A DNA stretch of 64,000 nucleotides from Cichorium intybus (taxonomy: Eukaryota > Streptophyta > Magnoliopsida > Asterales > Asteraceae): NCBI GenBank assembly GCA_023525715.1, contig CM042010.1:159169407-159233406 (forward strand), written 5' to 3'. The notes beneath the pieces were generated by a model, which searched no databases, had not been told where the DNA came from, and saw only the letters and a list, made by a program, of their open reading frames with translations. Of the stretch, positions 1 through 12,863 are shown piece after piece. Position numbers and translations under genes: made by a program. The stretch's first letter is position 1, and every line of letters begins with the position of its first letter.

Positions 1-2670
1 ATTAAAACACAAAAACCCTCGAACAATGTACTATGCGAATCCATGTCGTATGTATCTATAAACTAATAACAAGAACAAATATCTAGCTTAACTCAAAAAC
101 CGCACGAGCTCCGGATCCAATCCGAATATGCTCCTGTGCGACAACATCCCGCATCCTACAGAGTCCGTGCATACAGAGCAAATGTGAGAAACACATCCTG
201 TATCAAGGAAATGAGGATCAGGTATTCTGAGTTTTAAGATATTACTGAGTCTGCCAAACAGTTTGGATTTAGAGCATTTTTCCAATCTTTCTGTGACTGT
301 GTCCCACCTTATGGATTCCCAGTTTGAAACATCGAACAATCGGTCCAGACGATCTGGATCATTTCTTGATGCACCTTAATACTGGACTCAATCCTGAAGC
401 AGCTGAATTAATGGAACTATGCTTCTCCATGAACGATTCATACAGAGTCGACATTGAATGCACTTCCACGATTGTCTTATCCGGTTACCCTTTCTGTTCA
501 TCTGGATGAACAGATCAGCGAGTTGAGCTAATGCTTAAATCCCGATCCCAAAGGGAAACCAGTCTTATACTGTTCGCCTATGTATCCCTCAATCTCGGGA
601 ACACGCAAACTGGTGCTACTTCCTTCTAGCTTGCAACTTCAAGCTCTTTGAAGATCCTAGTTCGTTCCCTTTTTTTTAACCAGTTCACGGAACCTTTCCT
701 GAACTAGCTGTGCTAACTTATCAGACCCCAGGAATTCTAAATCCCTGCGGAACTCGGGGTTAATGATCAATAGCATAATGCAACGAACTTCCTTGGACTC
801 AATAGTCAAGGGGTCATGCTCATCACAAGCTGCTGTGTGATGCAATGTTTGGGAGTGGACACTCAGTCGGATATGGTTCCCCAGCAAAACTAAGAACTAT
901 TCTCTAATTGCAAAACCATATCACATAGTCAAGGCCAGTCAGCCTTACCATACTAAACAGGTGCTTTCTGAAGCTCTCAGAAATGGGTGAAGGAGGAGAA
1001 GGAGGAGAATGACACTTTCTTCAGACATATATAAATGCGGAACTCGGGGTTAATGATCAATAGCATAATGCAACGAACTTCCTTGGACTCAATAGTCAAG
1101 GGGTCATGCTCATCACAAGCTGCTGTGTGATGCAATGTTTGGGAGCGGACACTCAGTCGGATATGGTTTCCCAGCAAAACTAAGAACTATTCTCATAGCA
1201 AAACCATATCACATAGTCAAGGCCAGTCAGCCTTACCATACTAAACAGGTGCTTTCTGAAGCTCTCAGAAATGGGTGAAGGAGGAGAAGGAGGAGAATGA
1301 CACTTTCTTCAGACATATATAAAATTTGAATTTATTCGTTTAATTAATCCTTTTAAATAATTACCCAATATATATTATTTAACAAGGCTAGGATCCAAAA
1401 TACCCCAACTATGCTGTGAAGAGGGATGCCGTAGTCACAACACAGTGGTCATTAAGGTAGATAACTTTTATCAATTTCAGTCTTATGAAATTCCTAGATC
1501 TGTGAGATTCATTGAACTGTTCAATGGCATGTTTAATCTCGGATATGCCCCACCGTTTGTGACTGGGATGCCGAGGATCACAAACCGGGTGTGAATAACC
1601 ATGCAAATTAGCTTGGTACTCTCGGGGTCCATTATCATCTCAAATTGATGTGCCGGTTAACCACACACGCTCCATCAACAATGATAACACCCGAGAAACC
1701 CATTGCCACTCTTTATGAACCCCTATTGGTGTGCCGGTAACCCACACACGCTCCACCAACGTTTCATAAAGTGCAATGTGCAATTTCATGGGTTAGCATC
1801 AAATTCACATTTTTTCTAAAGTAACTAGATTGGGAATTCTTGTACGGGTTCTAGTACTTTGATCATTATACTTTTAATGATTAAGCGGTCCTATCAAAAC
1901 TGTTCGGCTAACGACCCTCCACTGATCAGGCGAGCGGTGGGCGAGACTGTTCACCCATTAGACTGCCATTTTATAGGCAGCCTCCTTATACCCACTTTAT
2001 AGACCAGCTTCGTGAATGAGGCCTACTATTGAATTGACTAACCAATTTATCTTATACATATAGTATTAACCTTTAATAATACATATATAAGATGTATTTT
2101 AAAACTTTTTAAAATATTTCTGGTTTATCTTTTAATTTCCTGAAATTTAACTATTAAATTTCAAATTAAATTAAACCTTTAATTTGATTTAATTTATCTT
2201 TTAATTAAACTATTAATTAAATTAATTAAATCTAGATATTTTAAACCTTTTAAAATATTTTAGGATTTATCCTTTAATTTTTTCGAAATTTAACCATTAA
2301 ATCAAAATTAAATTAAATCCCTTAAATTATCCTTTAATTAAACAATTAATTAAATTAATTCAAATGTAGATAGATTTTTCCAAATTAATCAAATCAATTT
2401 AAACCTATCTTAAACCCCTAATTATCGAATTCAAACAAACCGGGTTTAAGGTTATCCATTTAATTAACTAATTAAAGTTACCAAAAATAGAAAACCTTCC
2501 AAAACCCTAAGCAGAAAATCGAAAAAGAAGGAGGAGGGCTAGGGTTTAAAAAAACCCTAAACCCTAAAATCGAAATATAGGCCAAAAAGGATTTATAAAC
2601 TTTAAACCCTAATTTTAGAAAACTATTACAGCCATTCAATAAGAAAACAACCAAATAGCTCTGATACCAC
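1..2670 (-). mobile_element. Ty1/copia retrotransposon internal region (degenerate, runs off the left edge)
   Basis: On the minus strand this follows the LTR at 2671-3446. A primer-binding site complementary to initiator-Met tRNA reads GCTCTGATACCA on the plus strand at 2658-2669. About 1.3 kb of AT-rich leader follows. A gag-like stretch around 657-887 (minus) has residues such as SKEVRCIMLL and RRDLEFLG, resembling UBN2-type copia Gag. A further stretch at 88-339 contains LDTGCVSHIC, like the copia protease region. The order PBS, gag, protease going leftwards fits a copia element whose reverse transcriptase lies outside the window. Reading frames are short and broken, so this copy is not expected to make functional protein. 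The family call rests on short motifs only. Confidence 0.6.
746..1323. repeat. Tandem duplication, two copies of about 290 bp
   Basis: Positions 746-1035 and 1036-1323 are nearly the same sequence. Both begin TGCGGAACTCGGGGTTAATG and end CAGACATATATAAA, with a few substitutions and a small deletion in the second copy. The duplication lies in the gag-like part of the copia element, so the two predicted Gag fragments on the minus strand share the same start. Confidence 0.85.
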
Positions 2671-3446
2671 TGAAAGGTTTTCCGCAACCATGAACTAAAA
2701 AACCTAAGTTCACATGCAACCTAGAAAAGATCTATGTTTTCTTACTTTGAACATGTAACTAATTCCTAAAGGCCAAACAAAAATTAACTAAAAGAATAAA
2801 TCAGAAAAACTAACCTTTAGTTTTAATCTTGAAGCTAAGCAGCACAAGTGTCCTGCCTCAAATGAGATCACACCCAGGGAGCCAGAGGAAGGGACCGAAA
2901 ATTCCAGAGAGAAATATAGAATGAGCCACTGATAATGAGGTCTAGGGTTCCCTATATATAGGGAACCAAAGGGTAAAGCTAGAAACCCTAGCCGCAGCCC
3001 ATTTTCCGGATTATGTGTACGCGCGCCGCGGCCTTTACATTGGCGCGCCGCGCGCCGCAATTCAACTATTGAATTCGTACGGATATGTACGCGCGTCGCA
3101 GCCTTTACATTTGCGCGCCGCGCGCCGCAATTCAACTATTGAATTCGTACGACTTTAATCCCTGACCTCCTGATTAATCTAATTAATGCCACAGAAATTA
3201 ATCCAATTAATTTCTGATTAATTATTAATCAATCAACATAGTTTCTAATTAATATATTATCACTTTAATATATTAACAAACCATATCTTTTATTCTATTG
3301 ATTTATTAATCCCATAATAAACCAACCTTCCTCTCTACCGAACTTTCTATCAAACCTCCAGCTATGAGGGCAACCCAAATGGACTTTGCTTCTATTAATT
3401 AGGTAAATACAAATTATTAGTCATGGCTTAGACACCTAATCCAACA
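2671..3446 (-). repeat. LTR of the minus-strand copia element
   Basis: On the minus strand the LTR starts TGTTGGATTAGGTG (plus-strand end CCAACA at 3441-3446) and ends in CA at 2671, one base from the PBS. Its length is 776 bp. A TATA-like CTATATATAG lies at 2952-2961, which would direct transcription leftwards into the element. The other LTR is outside the window, so neither the target duplication nor LTR divergence can be checked. Confidence 0.75.
3017..3151. repeat. GC-rich 70 bp tandem duplication inside the copia LTR
   Basis: Two units start at 3017 and 3087, each GTACGCGCG followed by CCTTTACATT, a GCGCGCCGCGCGCCGC block and TATTGAATTCGTACG. It is strikingly CG-rich inside AT-rich DNA and lies upstream of the LTR TATA box in the minus direction, where LTR enhancers usually sit. 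Confidence 0.75.
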
Positions 3447-4070
3447 AAGGCTTCATCATAAGAATAGTTCCTCTAATAGTTCCATATTCACCATTTAATC
3501 CCATAAATAATTTGATTAACTTCTGATTATGTTTAATTCATTGAATTTGTTGAGTTGCATAACATGTGCAATTAGGGATTGAAGATAATGCATTCAACTC
3601 ATCCCATATTTTATTGAGTTTGGTGAAATAAGTTGCTATATCATTTGATCCTTGTGACAAATCAGATATTGTTTTCTATGGATTATAAAATTTAGCACCA
3701 TTCGATTGACCAAATCTATCATCTAAATCATCCTAAATCTCTTTAGCGAAAGACGAATATATCATAGATTCAGCAATATCACTTGACAAAACATAAAGAA
3801 TCCATAGTGTAACCATATATTACATCTTTGCCACATACTGAATGTTTGTTATTAGCGGATAATGCTATCATTATAGCTTTCTTTCATGAATTGAAATTCG
3901 AGCCATAAAATGCTTAGAAAACCAGTAACATTTATGGATGATCCGAAGGATGAATATATAATGTATCAAAAGACGAATTAACAGCTTGAACATATGAAGA
4001 TGACGATGGAGACATTGTTGCAAATTGAAGCAATTGAATGATTGATATAATGAAATCATGAACATGGAGC
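3447..4070 (-). pseudogene. Degenerate Ty1/copia gag relic interrupted by the copia insertion
   Basis: Translation of the minus strand gives a decayed copia Gag of the Retrotran_gag type. Recognisable pieces, from N to C, are DTLYIHPSDHP, KKAIMIALSANNKHS, FAKEIWDDLDDRFGQ and YFTKLNKIWDELNA. Several stop codons interrupt it. The gag is cut at 3446/3447 by the LTR of the neighbouring element, so an older copia was the target of a later one. No host role is expected. Confidence 0.65.
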
Positions 4071-5888
4071 CCTGCTATGGTACGTATGTGAGACTATTGA
4101 GAGAAAATATATGATTTTCATTATGATTCAAGTTGTTACATACAATCTCAAAAGTAAAGGTACTTATACATGAAGTAAACTAATTAGCTAACCAATCTAA
4201 CAATAATTAGTTCTCTAACAAACAAGCACGTGTCCTCACCAAATATCACGTGAGGTTAATAAGTCAATACTAACAGCTTCCAACATATTTGACATATCAA
4301 AACCCCTAAACCTCATGATGGTAATTGTTAATAATCCCTTATATATGGCCACACAATTGTTTGGTAATCAATAGTTATGGACGTTTAAATTCTAGTCAGC
4401 GACACGTAACATATTTATACTTAATTATCAAAGAACTAGAAAAACCGAAGCGTATTCATTAGTCAATTATGACCAATGATATCTAAGTGTAAGTTTATCT
4501 ACCATATAAATGAAGATAATTGATGCATTTTCTTATTTTTTTTGCGTGATTTAATATTCAGATTACTATTTATAAAAAAGGTAAACTCTTTTTTGGACAT
4601 AGTTGGGTCAATTCATCCCCGTGAACTTTTTCTATCTATCTCCTTGGACCGTGCGAGGTTTTTTTCGCTCACATTGACTTGAGGTGAACAATGTGTGTTT
4701 TTTTAACTGGTGAAAAAAACTAAACAAGTTTGTTTCATAACCAGTTCTACTATAATTTTCATAACCGGTTCTACTATAACCACACCGTTGGTTTTTTAAA
4801 TTCTAAAAGACCAACTTTTTAAAACAATTTTTCCCTAACCATTAAATATCACGATTATATGAAAGCAAACGACTAGTTTGATCATTTTCTAGTCGTTTAT
4901 GGCCGTCAAATAGTTTATCCAAAAAGAAGAAGATTGCATTAAGGATATCGCATTCAATTACCGAAGTAGAGGAGAGTGAATTTGAAGAGTTATCATATTT
5001 AAATTGTTCTATTTCATTAAGACGATCAATCTCAATATTATAATTGCTAGTATTTTCAGTTTCAACGTTTATGTTTTTATGTAATTTGAAGTACATATTA
5101 TGTTATTTCTTATTTTGTATTTAAAAACCAAATATCATACAAGTATTTATTTGATTGAATTAAAATTTTAATAAAAGATAGGTTTAATCGTGATCGAATT
5201 TTATAAAACCGTTTTTTCCATAACCCAAACGGGTTATGCCTTTGAATCCCAAAACATTGATCAAAACATATTGATATTTAACTGAAATTGATACCAGAAA
5301 AACCGATTAAAAACCGGACCAATTTAAAAAAACAATTTCGAATTTAATCAACTAATGTGCACCTCTAAAGTTAACCTACATTCGTCCGCCTTGAACTTTT
5401 TCATCAAGCCCGAGTCGGACCATGGCAACACTGGTGGCTATGAAAAACATTAGTTGATTAACAAATATATAAAAACAAAAAATTCCTATACATTAAAGTT
5501 TATGATATAAAACCTTATTCTTTTTAACATTAAAGATAATAATATTTTTTATATTTTCCCATGTTACACTGTTTAATTTGTGTAGGAGGTCGCCTGCAAT
5601 GATTTGAGGGTATGTGACAAATTAAGCCTCATACTCCTAACGAAAGATTAGTAGGTACGTGAAAATTGGTCTCGATACCCTTCCAAAAAGAATAAGATTG
5701 ATATTATATAACTTATACAATTTGTAAAGTATTTCCAACATTCTTTATATAAATTACGTGCCAAATTCAACATAAAAATAATCTTAGCCTAGCGGTAAAT
5801 ATATTATGTCTCAAACCATGGTACCCAGGTTTGATGCTTCTAGTGTCTCATCCTCATTTCATATTTTTAAAATCCGGCTATTGGATAT
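4071..5888. other. No recognisable gene; one hAT-like end near 5357
   Basis: AT-rich sequence with only short open frames. The one at 4842-5096 (minus, 84 aa) is acidic and has no recognised domain. At about 5341-5358 the plus strand has TAATGTGCACCTCTA. Read on the minus strand this begins TAGAGGTGCACATTAG, and CCGG-containing sequence lies further inside. It resembles the hAT-type end at 55254-55268. No partner end or target duplication was found. Confidence 0.35.
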
Positions 5889-6668
5889 TTGAACACCATG
5901 TTCCACTTTAAGCCCTCAACTATATATTTGTTCAATTTTAACCCGATGTTTTCATTTTCTTTCAGCTTTTCCTTGTTTTTTTCAAATTTAACTCAACTTT
6001 CGATTCTTTTTACAATTTTGGTCCAAACATATTTTCTTAGTTTTATAAACTTGGACCAACTTTCATCTTCCTTTACGAATTTGATCCATTTTTTTAATAA
6101 ATATATTTTTATTAATTTTTCTCTTTTTTACAAGTTTAGCCCAATTTTCAATTTTATTTTGCTATTTTGGTCTAAATATCATTCCTCTTTTTATAATGTT
6201 GACCCAGTTTCAATTTATTCTACAAATTTAGTCCATTTTTTTATAAATTTCCCCCAACTTTTTTTGCATGTTCTTATTATTTCTTAAGAATTTTGGTTTT
6301 ACAACTGGTTTCATATGTTTTTTTACAACGTTGTTTTTAACGATGTCATATTTGCAAAATTAATTTTACAATTTTTTTTATATTTTTGTTTTTATACATT
6401 GTTTTTTTGATTTTTCCATTTTTAATTCTATTCTATGAGTTTTCTTTTTTATTTTGACATATTAGTTTTTGGATACAAAATATTTTCTAGATTTTTGGAC
6501 ATATGCCTTTTGATGCATGTAGGATTGTAAAACATACAAATATTCATTTTTTTATACTTTCATCTTCATAAATCAATAGTGCAATGTTACGTATAATTAA
6601 ACTTTTTTTTCTAAAAAACCTTGACAGCACATGTGCCTCTGCCGCATTGCGCGGGATGCACAACCTAG
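5889..6668 (+). repeat. T-rich degenerate repeat, perhaps the 3' part of a Helitron
   Basis: The stretch 5900-6290 repeats variations of AATTTNGTCCAATTTTC; the 132-aa frame across it is a by-product of this. It ends with a GC-rich potential stem (CCGC...GCGG, about 6640-6655), then GATGCACAAC and CTAG at 6665-6668 followed by T. A small hairpin about 10 nt before CTAG, with a T flank, is the usual Helitron 3' terminus. The 5' end was not found, so the identification is tentative. Confidence 0.35.
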
Positions 6669-9600
6669 TTATTAACTAAAAAGCAAAAGTAGTTAAAAAG
6701 TTGATATAGTAATATAAATAATAATAATAAAATAAATAAATAACAATTTACCAACAAAAATACCAAATTAAGCCTATATAAGGGGGTTGGAGTTAGGGGT
6801 GAGCAAAAGCCGCACCGATAAAAAAAACGCAAAACCGAAACCAATACAAAAACCGACGGTGCGGTTTTAATTTGACAAAAACCAACCAAAGTCGGTGTAG
6901 TGCAGTTTTACTCTAGAAACCGACCCATAAAAATCAAACCGCGCCACTAATATTATATATTTTAAAAATATTTTATGTTATTATGTACGTTTAAGATTCG
7001 TTTATGTTATTATGAATGTTTAAGGCTATGTATATTTTTGTTGGTGACTTAAAATATCAAATATAGCATCATAATCATATATTTCAAGAGTAACTCATAC
7101 TAATAATAGTCCAATAATCTATTATACGATCGTGTTTGTGGACTAAGACTATTACTTCATCAAACTTTTGATTGTGGACTAAAAATGTAATAAGCAAAAA
7201 TTGTTTCATGTTTCTATGCTGAGTTGAAAATAAGACTAAAAGCTAAACTTTTAAAATAAAAAAATACTTCCCTTTTGGAGTAATAGTTCTGTTTACAAAC
7301 GGTCAATCTTATTAACATTTAAAGGTGATCGCTCATTACAACATATAAATTCCCTGACATCAACGATCATTTAGATTTTAGACCTTCGTTCTTTATTGCG
7401 TAGTTATAAGCTTTCATGAAATTTGGCGATTATCAATCCCAATTTAGGGCATGAAAAGGTATCAGAATGAGAAGGCAAATTAACACAAACAAATATCACT
7501 TGTGGGCAAACATTTAAGAAATGTTTGCAGTTTCTTAAACTAATATGAACCGAAGCTATAAGAAGGTGAGCGAATCTTTATTGGAGAGGGAAGGTACGCG
7601 CAATACACCAGAACGACTTTCCATCCTTATCGTTGCACGTACCCTGCTTCTCCAACAAAGATCGAGCACCTATGTAATTATATCGTCATGTAGGATTCCG
7701 GTTTATGGTCTGCTGGCATTGGGCAGTGGTGGGTATTTATAGGTGCACAACAGAGAGAAACACTCGAGTATTTAGAGCCTGTTCCTGCCCCCACGCCACC
7801 ATCATCATGAACTCACGAGACATGGAGCCAAAGTGTGTGTGTGTTTTGGAAGGTGGGGGTGGCGTGGGTTAGGGGGGATTACGTAACGCTATGTATGTTT
7901 ATTGCTTTGCGTGTTGTGGTCAGTGTATTTGATTACATGGTGGGTGGGGTGGGGGTGTCTTTTTAAGTATCTTCGGTTTGAAAACCTTAATGCAATTCAT
8001 AGTTTTCTTTAGGTGTGATGGAGATGAAACACGTGGTTCTTTCGGTAATTACAATATTGTATAAGATAAGACAATATGAATATGAATAAAAAGTAAATAT
8101 TTTTCCCAATTTCTAAGTTCTAATTATCTCTATAATTATAGGTCTTCTACCATTGTTTGACCGTCTATAGTTGTGAAAATTTAGAGAATGCCCAAAAGTT
8201 ATTCGACTAAATGTCTATGAGAGATGTGGTTACATGGTCAGTGGCAAAATGGGGGAAGTTAGTGCATTGTGTCTGTGGTTTACTGGTTCACGGACTAAGC
8301 ACCATGTAATTGTTGCATGTATTGTAGTTCATTAAACATTAGCAACAAACATAACCTTACGTTGGCAGTGCAAAATTTTAATGCATCCCAATCATGGTCA
8401 AATCAAGAACAAAGTTAATTAGTTGGGTTCAAGCACATAACTTCTCAATGTGCTTGTAAACCTTGATGTCATTTTTCGTTGGCAGGTGGGTAGTGGAGAA
8501 TAGATTGGACAACACAAGCTCAAGTTTGCTAGGCAAAGACAACCTATTGTTACTTCATAGTTGCTTCGATTTTTTCATCTCCTGAACTAGCATCATATTA
8601 ATTAACTTTAACCGATTTACCACCTTTATGAATTATAACACTCAAAAGGAAGTTGACGAAAAAAACTTTGCTGGTCATTCCGACCCAACTCGTATTAAAA
8701 TTTATCTGTTCTAGCCAGCTACCCAACATGTCCATTTTGACACATTTGTTATCTTTTGATTTAAATCTTCAAGCATCTCGACAACGCTTTTGCAAAGTGA
8801 TTTGACAATATCATATCGTTTTTTCTTTCGAACATCCTTTCGCTTTAGGAATTTCCAAATTGCAATGTTAACTCGTCAAAACCGTACCATTTTTTAGTTA
8901 AAATAGTTGTTGGTTTGACATTGAGACCATTTTTGAAATGTCTATGTAGCTATATTAATATAAAGGATTTTGAAATGTCTATGTAGCTACATTAATAATT
9001 TAATATAAAAGATAATTGCAAAACATACGTTGCACAATTGGAAAAATTTATATCGCATTGATGGATGATTTCATGTTGTATTCTATTGGCAATAAATCAT
9101 GTGTGTTAATAAAATACTATCTATAAGAAACCAGGTCAAACAAGTCGGAAACGACTAACGTGTACTAAATACTTACAATATCCTAAATTACTAGCAATAA
9201 CAACAAAAACTAAGTCCCATAATAATTGGGTAATTTGTAATCGAATCCAATCAATGTATGTTTAGCTATTTATAAATTTAGTCGAATAAACAAAAAATTA
9301 TCAAACCCAACCCGAAACTATGTCTAGACCTTTATTAATTATCCACGTTGGAGTGAGTTGTGAGCATGTAGGGTGTAGTGTTGAAGTAAGAATGAATTAA
9401 ATGGAGGGTGGGGTATTGGCGTGTAGACCAGAGCTGCACTGGATTATTTTTAGTAGCGGCAAAGGTCTGCAAAAACAAGTGATGGTACTACTGGTAATGC
9501 AGATGGTACAATTAAATGCTTCAGTGTCAAATTTCCAATCATGTCCCTCCTCTCCTCAACCCCAAAATTCAACCAAACATGATGCATGCCCTTTGACCTG

Positions 9601-9998
9601 TGTTACATCTTCAACAAGAGACAACTACATCACAAATAGATTCCCTCATTGCTTTTGTCATCCTTCCACTTCTGACATGGTGTTCAAAACTTGGTACAGT
9701 ATCCACAAATTAAATCAGGGTAGGATTTATATATGTTTGGTTGTTACTTCTAAATTTTTTACATCGGTATTTAGTTTATCTTTTGTTTAAGGTTTTCTAA
9801 CTAAGTTTCTATATTGGTTTGATATAATTTAGTTTAGGTCCTTTAGGTAGCGTTTGATATATGATACCGGATGAAACAGAACAGAACACATAGATTGAAC
9901 CAAACTACATAGACGATTTGTATAATTTAGTCATATAACCAAGTCTAGTTTAGCAATTAGAAAAGTTACAATTTCGAGCTTGCATTGAATAAATGGTT
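6669..9998. other. Gene-poor region; hAT-like end at 6794 and promoter-like site near 7733
   Basis: No convincing gene. At 6794 TAGGGGTGAGCAAAAGCC looks like a hAT terminal repeat followed by CCG/CGG-rich subterminal sequence; its partner was not found. At 7735-7742 TATTTATA is followed about 75 bp later by a purine/CACC-rich stretch and an ATG with only a short frame; this could be a decayed promoter. A 40 bp unit (TTTTGAAATGTCTATGTAGC) is repeated in tandem at about 8930-8995. The frames at 7545-7742 (65 aa) and 9401-9790 (129 aa) show no known domain. Confidence 0.4.
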
Positions 9999-11790
9999 AA
10001 TGTCATAATAAGGTAACAAATTATTTAGAATGTTTAAAAACACTCGTAAGCAAAAAACATTATCAAATGGCAACGAACTATTTAAAGTGTTCAAATAATA
10101 CAATAATGACCTCTTTTTGCAGATTTATTATTTAACATGACAATTTTTTTTGTTAATGTCATAAATGGGTAACGAACTATTAAAAATGTTCAAAAAATAC
10201 ATGTGAACTAAAAGATGTTATCAAAAGATAACGAACTATTTAAAATGTCCAAAAAAACCATGGTGACATCTTATAACAAATTTAACCGCTTAAGTTTTTC
10301 AAATCTATACCATTTGTTCAAAACCACCCCCAAAGTTAGAATGTTTGTTCGAAAAACACTCAAAAATCTGGAACGTTTGTCAAAAAACATCATCAACCAC
10401 TTTAATATTAAGATTCGATTGAATATGTAGAAGCTAAAAGTAACCTTACCATTAGAACTGACATTAATGCTTTTCAAATTCTTCAGCTTAATACACTCCT
10501 AAATAGCTATGACTATATCATTTCAAATTATTCGGATTAATACACTCCTAAAATAGTTAAATAAAGCTTATATAATGCTTATTCTTTAGATCAATACATT
10601 TAGGGGTGAGCATCAGGCAGATTTTGGGTTAATCAGTTGGGCTATTCATGTGTAAGGGGAACACCAAAACCGCCCATAAACCAAACCATATAAGGTTTAA
10701 GTTTTCAGTTTTTCGAGTTAATCAATTTCGAGTTGTTCACCTGAATAAGATTTATTTATTGTTTTCATTTTTCAACTTTGTGATGTTTTTTAGATGTTGG
10801 TTGGTTTGTTCATTGGTTTTTTTTCCGTCTTATGTTAAATTCACAAGCTCTGGTTAGATACTTATAAGTGTAATTATCGTGCAGTTTAAATATCAGTTGG
10901 TTTGTTTACCTAACAACTTTGTTGTTCTGTTAGTTTTTACAACCATCTAAGAACTTCATTGTTTCAAAATTCACTTCACAATGAATATATTTACAATAAA
11001 TTATATAAGTTTAAATCCTTTAATTCTTATTATACTTGTACCATTTTAGGCTCAAATTTGGAAAACGATTAATCCTCTTGATTAAAGACCTTGGGTTTTA
11101 ACTCCCACTTCTGGTCTGTAAATACCTAATATTATTGTATAAATAAATTGACAATAGCAACATCAAAGTTCTTAGGTGGTGGAGGAGAAAAGAGAATGAG
11201 GGCAACACTGGGCGGCGTCGCTTAAGCTGCATGAAGATGAGAATTGTGGTTTATGTTAATTGGTTTAATATTAATTATTATATATAAGGCTTATTCGGGT
11301 TTCATGTGGGGCCCGAATAAAAATCGGCAAACCATCCCCCGAACAGCCAAACCGAATAAGGAAACAGTTCCAATCGCCACCCGAACTGCACCCAAATAAC
11401 TCGAGCCCGGAAACCCGAATAAGGAACAATTCAGGCGTTTTTTCGGTTTAAACCAAATAGTGCACACCCCTAAATACACTCATAGGTACACTTCCAATCA
11501 CAAATTATATATTGATTTTTCATACGATCATTTATATAAACACTCTTCCTAATCATAACAATATATGATCATTCGAATCATATTTATATTCTAACCATAC
11601 CAAAATATTTGATAGTTTTTTTAGTTCACGAGTGTTTTTTGAACATTTTAAAAAGTTTATTACCCAATTTTAACATTAACATAAAATTCAACCTATTTAA
11701 CCTGATATAAAAAATCACCAAAATATTTATTAAACACTTTAAATAGTTCATTAGCTTCTATTTTTTGTTATGACATTATAAACTAAGGAC
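9999..11790. repeat. Degenerate fold-back repeat flanking a hAT-like insertion
   Basis: Several copies of a unit resembling AACGAACTATTTAAAATGTTC lie at about 9999-10260. The same unit appears in reverse complement at about 11610-11780. The arms are imperfect. The hAT-like element at 10601-11472 sits between them, so an old fold-back element may have been the target. No target duplication could be assigned to the outer arms. Confidence 0.35.
10601..11472. mobile_element. Non-autonomous hAT-like element, 872 bp
   Basis: The left end reads TAGGGGTGAGCA and the right end, reverse-complemented, TAGGGGTGTGCA: 11 of 12 positions agree. The flanks are AATACATT (10593-10600) and AATACACT (11473-11480), an 8 bp duplication with one mismatch, the size expected for hAT. 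Subterminal regions are rich in CGGTTT/GGGTTT-type motifs. No transposase is encoded; the frames inside are short and unrecognised. Confidence 0.6.
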
Positions 11791-12045
11791 ATAACTGTGA
11801 AAATAATGTGCGAGGAAAAAAGACGACATTACGTTCCCTTCTTTACTTCTACAAGGCACAGACCCATCAAAACAGTGCACACGAAAATGCCACCGCTTTA
11901 CCGTTCTCCTGCGATCCAATTATCTGGTCGCATACTTCATCGAGAGCATCACAAGTCATGTTTCTCTAACTTTTTTTGTTTCTCGATTATCTGTCAGATT
12001 TTTGTATATATTTGTGACTTAGATTGTGTTTGATAGTTTTTTAAA

Positions 12046-12180
12046 GGGTTTATGACTTGTGAGGGTAATTTACTTTTCCAAATGTTCACATTAAGGTAAC
12101 ATGGTTTTTTTGTTCAAATTAACCCATTTTACTTGTTACAATTGTTCAAAATTGGGTAATATTACCGGCTAATGTGGGTT
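12046..12180 (+). repeat. Left terminal inverted repeat of the MULE
   Basis: 135 bp ending ...GGCTAATGTGGGTT, mirrored by 15738-15873. The GRF start codon lies about 100 bp inside it, so the TIR probably serves as its promoter, as TIRs do in MuDR. Confidence 0.92.
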
Positions 12181-12281
12181 TATGCTGGTGTGGCTTCCTA
12201 CGTGGCATTTATTCCGGTTTATATCAGGCTCCAAATACCTTATACGGCATTGGAAAGATTTTTTTGCCCTAGAAACGAAAA

Positions 12282-12699
12282 ATGCCGGCTGGATCTTCCA
12301 ATTCTCGCTCCTTTGTAGGAAGAGGAATAATTCCTTGCTTCTGTGGATATCGACCACGCATCCGAACCTCACGGACAGAAGAAAACCCAGGAAGGAAGTT
12401 CATGACATGCCCTAAGTCAACTGTAAGTGGTAGTTTTGATTTGTATTTGGTATTTTCAAATTTTTTATGTTTTCTAATGAGGTTTTATAAAATCTAATGG
12501 ATTGAGGGTGTAGAAAGCTGAAGGAAAGTGCACATTTTGGGAGTGGTTAGATGACGAACCAGTAGATGATGTGTTAGCCATGAAAAATGAGGCTCAGAAG
12601 CTTCGAATGGAGGTTCAAGATCTGAAGAAGAAAGTTTTCACTCATAAACTAGTTTTGATAGTTTTATGTGTTGTCTATGCATTTAATCATTGGTTTTAA
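12282..12699 (+). CDS. GRF-type zinc-finger protein with coiled coil and C-terminal membrane anchor, carried by the MULE
   Basis: Two exons: 12282-12422 and 12514-12699, with a 91 bp intron (GTAAGT...TAG). They join in phase to give 108 aa. The spliced protein has a GRF zinc finger: CFC at residues 19-21, NPGRKF and CP at 35-44, then C53 followed by FWEW. The split codon positions and the continuation of the finger across the junction support the intron. Next comes a short charged helix likely to form a coiled coil (about 66-87). The last 17 residues are hydrophobic (LVLIVLCVVYAF) and probably span a membrane. GRF fingers bind nucleic acid in other proteins; here function is unknown. The frame is undamaged although the neighbouring transposase is broken. 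Expression cannot be judged from sequence. Confidence 0.75.
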
Positions 12700-12863
12700 A
12701 CCTTGTAGTGGTTTCTCTAGCTTTTGGATTGTATGTTTTAGTATTCGTATCTTTTGGACTTGTATATTTTGGAATTGCAATAGTCTAAAAAAGGCATTGA
12801 ACTTTCATTGTATCTTCTAAACCAAACTGATGCAAACATAAAAAAGTAGACCAGAAAAGTGAT

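Noticed and set aside
5889..6287. 132-aa plus-strand open frame
   Set aside because: Phe/Ser/Asn-rich translation of a T-rich degenerate repeat; no domain, no splice or promoter context.
9401..9790. 129-aa open frame as a gene
   Set aside because: No recognisable domain, irregular composition and no splice or promoter evidence.
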